From assembly GCA_944322845.1 (NCBI GenBank), contig CALUQE010000012.1, positions 1 through 56,251 on the forward strand: a DNA stretch of 56,251 bases, given 5' to 3'. This stretch comes from Candidatus Gastranaerophilales bacterium. GTDB taxonomy: Bacteria; Cyanobacteriota; Vampirovibrionia; Gastranaerophilales; Gastranaerophilaceae. Position 1 is the stretch's first letter. Every line of letters begins with the position of its first letter. Both the position numbers and the translations under genes were made by a program. A model generated the notes under the pieces. The model saw only the letters and a list, made by a program, of their open reading frames with translations. It searched no databases and had not been told where the DNA came from. This document shows positions 51,975 to 56,251 of the stretch, in pieces.

Positions 51975-52658
51975 ATGAATAAGATATCAATACTTATACC
52001 GGTTTATAACGAGAAGGATTTATTATTGGAGATTTTAAAGCAGGTTGAAGCTGTCGATTTTGGTCTTGAGAAAGAAATAATTCTGATTGACGATTATTCT
52101 ACAGACGGTACAAAAGAATTGTATAAAAATTTACCGTATAAAGTATTGTACCATCAGCGTAATATGGGAAAAGGTGCAGCACTCAGAACAGGACTAATGG
52201 CTGCGACCGGCGATATTATAATAATTCAGGATGCGGATCTGGAATATAATCCGAAAGATTATAAGCCTCTTGTTCATTTAATTACAACAAATGCTGCTGA
52301 TGTTGTGTACGGTTCGCGCCTTGCAGATACAAGAAACAGCGGGAACTTTTTAATACTGAGTTACCTTGCTAATGTGTTTTTAACTCTTATGACACGTGTT
52401 CTTTTCGGTACTTATATGACTGATATGGAAACCTGCTACAAGGCTTTTCGCGCTGATGTGCTGAAGGGAATTTCAATAAAATCGAATCGTTTTGATTTTG
52501 AGCCTGAAATAACTGCAAAGGTTTTGAAGAAAAATGTCCGCTTTATGGAAGTTCCGATTTCATACAATGCCAGAAACTCGTCAGAGGGTAAGAAGATCGG
52601 TTGGAAGGACGGCGTTCAGGCTGTATTTACATTGCTAAAATATCGTTTTTTTGATTAA
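51975..52658 (+). CDS. GT2 glycosyltransferase, dolichol-phosphate mannosyltransferase-like
   Basis: 227 residues. [46 protein letters not shown] (D-x-D) and a helix-rich end ([22 protein letters not shown]) mark the DPM/GtrB-like GT2 family that transfers sugars to lipid carriers. It has a single weak hydrophobic segment ([17 protein letters not shown]), so it is not the multi-pass GtrB type. AAGGGG precedes the ATG. It shares a terminator with the convergent glmU. Confidence 0.92.
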   Translation: MNKISILIPVYNEKDLLLEILKQVEAVDFGLEKEIILIDDYSTDGTKELYKNLPYKVLYHQRNMGKGAALRTGLMAATGDIIIIQDADLEYNPKDYKPLVHLITTNAADVVYGSRLADTRNSGNFLILSYLANVFLTLMTRVLFGTYMTDMETCYKAFRADVLKGISIKSNRFDFEPEITAKVLKKNVRFMEVPISYNARNSSEGKKIGWKDGVQAVFTLLKYRFFD

Positions 52659-52692
52659 TAAATAAAGCGGCTTTTAGCCGCTTTATTTATTT
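52657..52692. terminator. Bidirectional terminator between GT2 and glmU
   Basis: Perfect stem AATAAAGCGGCT (52661-52672) with its complement at 52676-52687 and a 3-nt loop. Both stop codons lie in or next to the stem, so the two transcripts share one hairpin. Confidence 0.9.
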
Positions 52693-53960
52693 CTTGTAAC
52701 CCAGTTTTCAAGAATTCTTAAAGGCGCTCTGGTTATTGCAAGTGCCCATGCAGGAATGTTTTTGGTAATAACTCCGACAGCTCCTACATTTGCTCCTTCT
52801 TCTATAGTAACAGGTGCAACAAGAACCGAGTTTGAACCTATTTTAACATTGTCTTTTATGATAGTTTTGCTTTTGACTTTTGTTAAAGGGTTGTAGTTTG
52901 CAGTAATTGTGCCGGCACCTATATTTACATTTGAGCCGATTTCACTGTTGCCGAGATAAGTTAGGTGGCAGGCGTTTGTGTGAGATTTTATTGTTGTTTT
53001 CTTAACCTCAACAAAGTTGCCGATTTTAACATAATCTTCCAGAACGACATCTCCTCTTAAGTGTGCAAAAGGGCCAATTTTGCAGTGCTTACCGATTTTA
53101 TTTTTGCCATTTATATAGCAGGACGGGTAAATAATTGTATCAGGGCCTATTTCGGTTTCCGGACTAATCCAGGTTGTTTCAGGGGCTACTATTGTAACTC
53201 CTTCTGATAATAATTTGTTTATAGTCCTTTTATTCAGCATTTTTGACGCTTCTGCAAGGTTTGCTTTTGAATTGATTCCGTATATTTCTTCATTATCGGA
53301 AAGCGTATATGCATTAACAGAGAGGTTGTTGGTATTTCCCCATTTTATAATATCAGTTAAGTAATATTCACCCTGTGCATTGTTGTTTTTTAATTCTGAA
53401 AAAGCTGATTTTACCTTGCCCCAGTTTATACAATAAATTCCGGCATTAATTTCTTTAACAGCCTTTTGCTCTTTATTAGCATCTTTTTCTTCAACGATTG
53501 AATTTACTGAACCGTCTTGATTTCTGATAATTCTTCCGTAATTAGCTGGGTTATCAAAATAAGCACTCATTACTGTTATATCAGAAGCTTTTTCTTTATG
53601 AAAATTGATGAATTCTTTTAAAGTTTCTGATGTTATTAACGGAGTATCGCCGCATAATATAATAACTTCGCCCTCAAACTCCTTAAGATATGGTAATGCC
53701 ATACTTACTGCGTGTCCGGTACCGAGCTGGGGTGTCTGCAGAAGGCATTTTGAATTTTTATAATTATTATTGATATATTCTTCTACAAGTTCTGCCTGAT
53801 GCCCGACAATAATATAATTCTCGTCAACAAGCCCTGTATTGCTTGCTGCGTCAATGACATACCCGACAAGAGGTTTGTCAAAAATTGTATGCAGCACTTT
53901 TGGCATATCTGACTTCATTCTTGTGCCTTTCCCGGCAGCTAATATAATAGATTTAATCAT
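52683..53960 (-). CDS. glmU: Bifunctional UDP-GlcNAc pyrophosphorylase GlmU
   Basis: 425 residues from ATG 53960 (GGAGAG upstream); an in-frame extension to 54077 runs into the flagellin promoter and is rejected. The N-terminal uridyltransferase has LAAGKGTRMKSDMPKVLH and GDTPLI. The C-terminal left-handed beta-helix acetyltransferase has HLTYLGNSEIGSNVNIGAGT and IGSNSVLVAPVTI. Makes UDP-GlcNAc for peptidoglycan and lipopolysaccharide. It is about 30 residues shorter than usual, with a clipped C-terminus. Confidence 0.95.
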   Translation of the reverse strand: MIKSIILAAGKGTRMKSDMPKVLHTIFDKPLVGYVIDAASNTGLVDENYIIVGHQAELVEEYINNNYKNSKCLLQTPQLGTGHAVSMALPYLKEFEGEVIILCGDTPLITSETLKEFINFHKEKASDITVMSAYFDNPANYGRIIRNQDGSVNSIVEEKDANKEQKAVKEINAGIYCINWGKVKSAFSELKNNNAQGEYYLTDIIKWGNTNNLSVNAYTLSDNEEIYGINSKANLAEASKMLNKRTINKLLSEGVTIVAPETTWISPETEIGPDTIIYPSCYINGKNKIGKHCKIGPFAHLRGDVVLEDYVKIGNFVEVKKTTIKSHTNACHLTYLGNSEIGSNVNIGAGTITANYNPLTKVKSKTIIKDNVKIGSNSVLVAPVTIEEGANVGAVGVITKNIPAWALAITRAPLRILENWVTRNK

Positions 53961-54007
53961 TTCACTCTCCTTTTTAATTCTAATTTTATCACAAATTAAG
54001 CTATAGA

Positions 54008-54035
54008 TTGACAAAAAAAATATATGGTATATAAT
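54008..54035 (+). promoter_or_regulatory. Promoter of the GLUG flagellin gene
   Basis: Consensus TTGACA (54008-54013), a 16-bp spacer and TATAAT (54030-54035). This is a near-perfect sigma70 promoter, not a sigma-28 type. The short leader places AAGGA (54044-54048) at its 5' end. Confidence 0.75.
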
Positions 54036-54057
54036 ATATATATAAGGATATATTGAT

Positions 54058-55734
54058 TTGGTATTGTCGTTAAACACTAATCATTTAAGTAATCTTGTAC
54101 AAAATAGTCTTGCGTCTTCAACTGCAGGGCTAAATATTGCTATTGAAAGATTAACGACAGGTTTTAAAATTAATCATGCCAAGGATAATGCGGCAGGATA
54201 TTCTATTGCAACTCAGTATTCAAGCAAGCTGTCTTCTTACAATGTTGCACAGGACAATACTGCAATGGGATTAGATTTGATAACAACAGCCACAGATAAT
54301 TTAAGTCTTATAACCTCTCACCTCCAGAGAATGCGTGATTTAGCGGAACAGGCTTCTAACGGCACGTATGGCGCGGATTCCTTGAAGGCTATTCAAACAG
54401 AATTTAACCAACGCACAGATGAAATAGATCGTTTAATGGCAACTACTGAGTATAATGGAATAAAGTTGTTTAAAGAGTCGGGGAGTGATTTTATACAGGA
54501 TGTAGATAGTTTATCATACGATGAAGCAATAGCTGAAGGCTATACAGTAATTACTTCAGCAGATGAGCTTCAGGATATTAATAATAATTTGGGTGGAAAA
54601 TATATCCTTATGGCGGATATTGATTTGTCTGGAGAAAACTGGACGCCAATAGGTAATTTAAATAATCCTTTTACGGGTGAATTAAACGGCAATGGTTATA
54701 CGATAAGCAACTTGGTTTTAGATAACAATACCATGAACTATTACGGACTATTCGGCAGAATTCAGTATGCTGAAATCTCTAATTTAGGAATGGAGAATGC
54801 TAATGTTACAGGAATGATGTATGTCGGATTATTGGCAGGATATAGTTATCAAAGTACTATATCAAATTGTTTTGTAACAGGAAGTGTCTCAGGTTTAAGT
54901 GATGTAGGAGCTTTAGTAGGGTATAATACGCACAATTCCTCTGTTGACAGCTGTTATTCTATATCAGATGTTACAGGAACAAGCTACAGAGTCGGCGGGC
55001 TTATTGGATATAATGCGGATAATTCATCTATTAATTTCAGTTTTGCGCAAAGTGATGTGTACGGAAATCAAAATATCGGCGGATTTGTAGGACAGAATTC
55101 TTCAAGTACAATAAGCAACTCTTTTTCTGATGGAATTGCTAACGGTAATTCTCAGACAGGTGGTTTTGCCGGTTTTAACGAAAGCGGAAATATCAGTTCC
55201 TGTTATTGGGATACTGAAAAGTCTAAGTCAAGTGCCGGGGTAGGGCAGGGTTCTGCAACAGGCATTACAGGAGCGACTTCTGCAGAGATAGAAGAATTAA
55301 AAATTGAAAACAGGCTTCCGGGGTATAATATAATGCTTAATGAAGAAGAGACGGAAATTGTTTTTCAGGTGGGAATTAATAGCGGGGCTTCCTCTCAAAT
55401 CTCAATAGACACAGAATTTAATATGAGGCTGTCAGCATTAAATGTTTCAACATCTGAAGCTGCGAGAAAAGCTCTTGCTAAAATAGATAATTTACTATCT
55501 ATTGTTACATCAAAGCAGACAGAATATGGTGCTGCATATAACAGATTGGAATCTGCAATGGAAACAATAGGAGTAAGTATAGATAATCTTACCTCATCTC
55601 TTTCAACTTTAAGAGATGCTGATATAGCAGAAGTTTCCAGTGATTATATACGCCAGCAGATTCTTCAGCAGGCTTCCGCAACCTTGCTGGCAACCGCAAA
55701 TCAAACTCCGTCATTTGCATTGCAATTATTATAG
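54058..55734 (+). CDS. fliC: Flagellin with inserted GLUG beta-helix domain
   Basis: 558 residues, starting at TTG 54058 (AAGGA 9 nt upstream). Residues 1-138 and about 436-558 are normal flagellin D0/D1 and match the flagellin at 40814. Between them (about 143-432) lies a domain foreign to flagellins: an ADELQDINNNLGGKYIL and MADIDLSG entry segment, then six GLUG-type repeats of 27-29 residues starting near 229, 256, 283, 312, 340 and 367 (pattern VGGLIGYN...). GLUG repeats are found in bacterial surface adhesins and proteases as beta-helices. The domain would face outwards on the filament. Strong sigma70 promoter; own terminator. Confidence 0.93.
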   Translation: MVLSLNTNHLSNLVQNSLASSTAGLNIAIERLTTGFKINHAKDNAAGYSIATQYSSKLSSYNVAQDNTAMGLDLITTATDNLSLITSHLQRMRDLAEQASNGTYGADSLKAIQTEFNQRTDEIDRLMATTEYNGIKLFKESGSDFIQDVDSLSYDEAIAEGYTVITSADELQDINNNLGGKYILMADIDLSGENWTPIGNLNNPFTGELNGNGYTISNLVLDNNTMNYYGLFGRIQYAEISNLGMENANVTGMMYVGLLAGYSYQSTISNCFVTGSVSGLSDVGALVGYNTHNSSVDSCYSISDVTGTSYRVGGLIGYNADNSSINFSFAQSDVYGNQNIGGFVGQNSSSTISNSFSDGIANGNSQTGGFAGFNESGNISSCYWDTEKSKSSAGVGQGSATGITGATSAEIEELKIENRLPGYNIMLNEEETEIVFQVGINSGASSQISIDTEFNMRLSALNVSTSEAARKALAKIDNLLSIVTSKQTEYGAAYNRLESAMETIGVSIDNLTSSLSTLRDADIAEVSSDYIRQQILQQASATLLATANQTPSFALQLL

Positions 55735-55837
55735 GATTGAATAACAGGTAATATAAACTTTATATTACAAAATCTTCACAATTATTTGCAATTTATTTAT
55801 GTTTATTTTAGGATTAAAACATACGCCGATTTAAAAG

Positions 55838-55865
55838 AAAGAATGTGTTCCGCACATTCTTTTTA
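55838..55865 (+). terminator. Intrinsic terminator of the GLUG flagellin gene
   Basis: Stem AAAGAATGTG (55838-55847) with CACATTCTTT (55853-55862), followed by T residues. Confidence 0.85.
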
Positions 55866-55954
55866 AAAAGGTAAAAAGGGGTAAATTTAATACGGTAAAT
55901 TACACTAGATTACTCCAAAATAGCATTAAAATTAAGTTATAAAGGAAAGTCAAA

Positions 55955-56122
55955 ATGGGTATCAAAGGTAAAAATGACAGAATGGTAGTTCTTGCTTGTG
56001 AAGATTGTAAAGAAAGAAACTATACAACAGTAAAAAATAAAAAGAACACTAAGGACAGATTAGAACTTAGCAAATATTGTCCAACTTGTAAGAAACATAC
56101 AACTCACAAGGAAACAAAATAG
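55955..56122 (+). CDS. rpmG: Ribosomal protein bL33
   Basis: 55 residues: [31 protein letters not shown], then [20 protein letters not shown]. Two CxxC pairs (CEDC, CPTC) make it the zinc-binding form of bL33. AAAGGAAAG lies 6-7 nt before the ATG. It is followed by tRNA-Trp, the conserved rpmG-trnW-secE-nusG order, so secE and nusG are expected just beyond the window. Confidence 0.95.
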   Translation: MGIKGKNDRMVVLACEDCKERNYTTVKNKKNTKDRLELSKYCPTCKKHTTHKETK

Positions 56123-56127
56123 TAATT

Positions 56128-56168
56128 GTGAATAGCGGCTGGCCGAACGGCTCTTAGTCACTATTCAC
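56128..56168 (+). other. Hairpin between rpmG and tRNA-Trp
   Basis: GTGAATAG (56128-56135) pairs with CTATTCAC (56161-56168) around a 25-nt GC-rich loop. No T-run follows, so it is more likely a processing or stability element than a terminator. Confidence 0.5.
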
Positions 56169-56174
56169 TAATAT

Positions 56175-56247
56175 GCGTCCTTAGTTCAGTTGGTAGAACG
56201 TCGGTCTCCAAAACCGGATGTCGAGGGTTCGAGTCCTTCAGGGCGCG
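56175..56247 (+). tRNA. trnW: tRNA-Trp (CCA anticodon)
   Basis: The acceptor GCGTCCT pairs with AGGGCGC, discriminator G at 56247. The anticodon loop CTCCAAA gives anticodon CCA at 56208-56210. The T-arm has GGTTCGAGT. The 3' CCA is not encoded (GCG-AAT follows), unlike tRNA-Glu at the other end of the window. Confidence 0.95.
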
Positions 56248-56251
56248 AATT

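Noticed and set aside
53961..54077. 39-residue N-terminal extension of GlmU
   Set aside because: It lies over the flagellin promoter, is hydrophobic and unlike any GlmU, and the family start MIKSIILAAG is at 53960 with a good binding site.

Overview
The window is AT-rich chromosomal DNA that most resembles a non-photosynthetic, gut-type relative of Cyanobacteria (Melainabacteria / Vampirovibrionia, probably Gastranaerophilales). This is inferred from gene content, not from a database search. The evidence is: a cyanobacterial-type iron-sulfur protein of the LdpA family with no photosynthesis gene in view; flagellar genes (fliI, flhB, a FliA-like sigma factor, two flagellins, a MAF-type flagellin glycosylation protein); anaerobe oxygen defence (desulfoferrodoxin and ferritin); glycan enzymes without signal peptides; and many lineage-specific membrane proteins. 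It starts at a tRNA-Glu and ends at rpmG-tRNA-Trp.

Layout. 0-5.9 kb: tRNA-Glu, map, rpoZ, unknown membrane and repeat proteins, fliA-like and flhB. 6-11.7 kb: an AAA+ ATPase, a glycine-zipper protein, clpP, metK and two unknown proteins. 11.7-21.4 kb: a FAD oxidoreductase, fliI, a 1615-residue GH13 protein and a second AAA+ ATPase. 21.4-28 kb (minus strand): a YkgJ-type protein, rlmN, MAF, dtd, rsmH, an FtsL-like protein and ldpA. 28-34.8 kb: dfx-ftn, then a three-gene operon of two large membrane proteins and a GH13 enzyme. 34.9-39.4 kb: a MarR-controlled tripartite efflux system. 39.4-46 kb: a thioredoxin-fold protein, fabI, flagellin, a PfkB kinase, a PD-(D/E)XK nuclease, tatD, tlyA and rpmB. 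46-52 kb: a GNAT protein, a pentapeptide-repeat protein and a four-gene signalling cluster (HD-GYP, TPR, two LuxR-type response regulators). 52-56.2 kb: GT2, glmU, a flagellin carrying a GLUG-repeat domain, rpmG and tRNA-Trp.

The most unusual feature is a group of otherwise unrelated proteins that share a short motif close to the N-terminus: hydrophobic residue - x - Phe - x - Gly/Ala (for example VNFRG, VSFKG, VNFTG, GFKA, NFRA, MFGA). They include two GH13 enzymes, an AAA+ ATPase (a second AAA+ has a degenerate copy), a GNAT protein and several small or membrane proteins. Several of these genes also share an upstream sequence (GCAAAAAATAT, or GCAA-N18-CTTTATATATA). I interpret this as a possible undescribed sorting or assembly system linked to intracellular glucan handling, with its own promoter class. 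The pattern is visible in the sequence; the function is inference.

Other regularities: about six genes have a -10 box 6-7 nt before the ATG and no Shine-Dalgarno sequence (probable leaderless mRNAs). A perfect 22-bp palindrome lies between marR and the outer-membrane efflux gene. Two small genes (50 and 59 codons) with good ribosome binding sites lie between larger genes. No CRISPR array, insertion sequence, phage or rRNA was seen.
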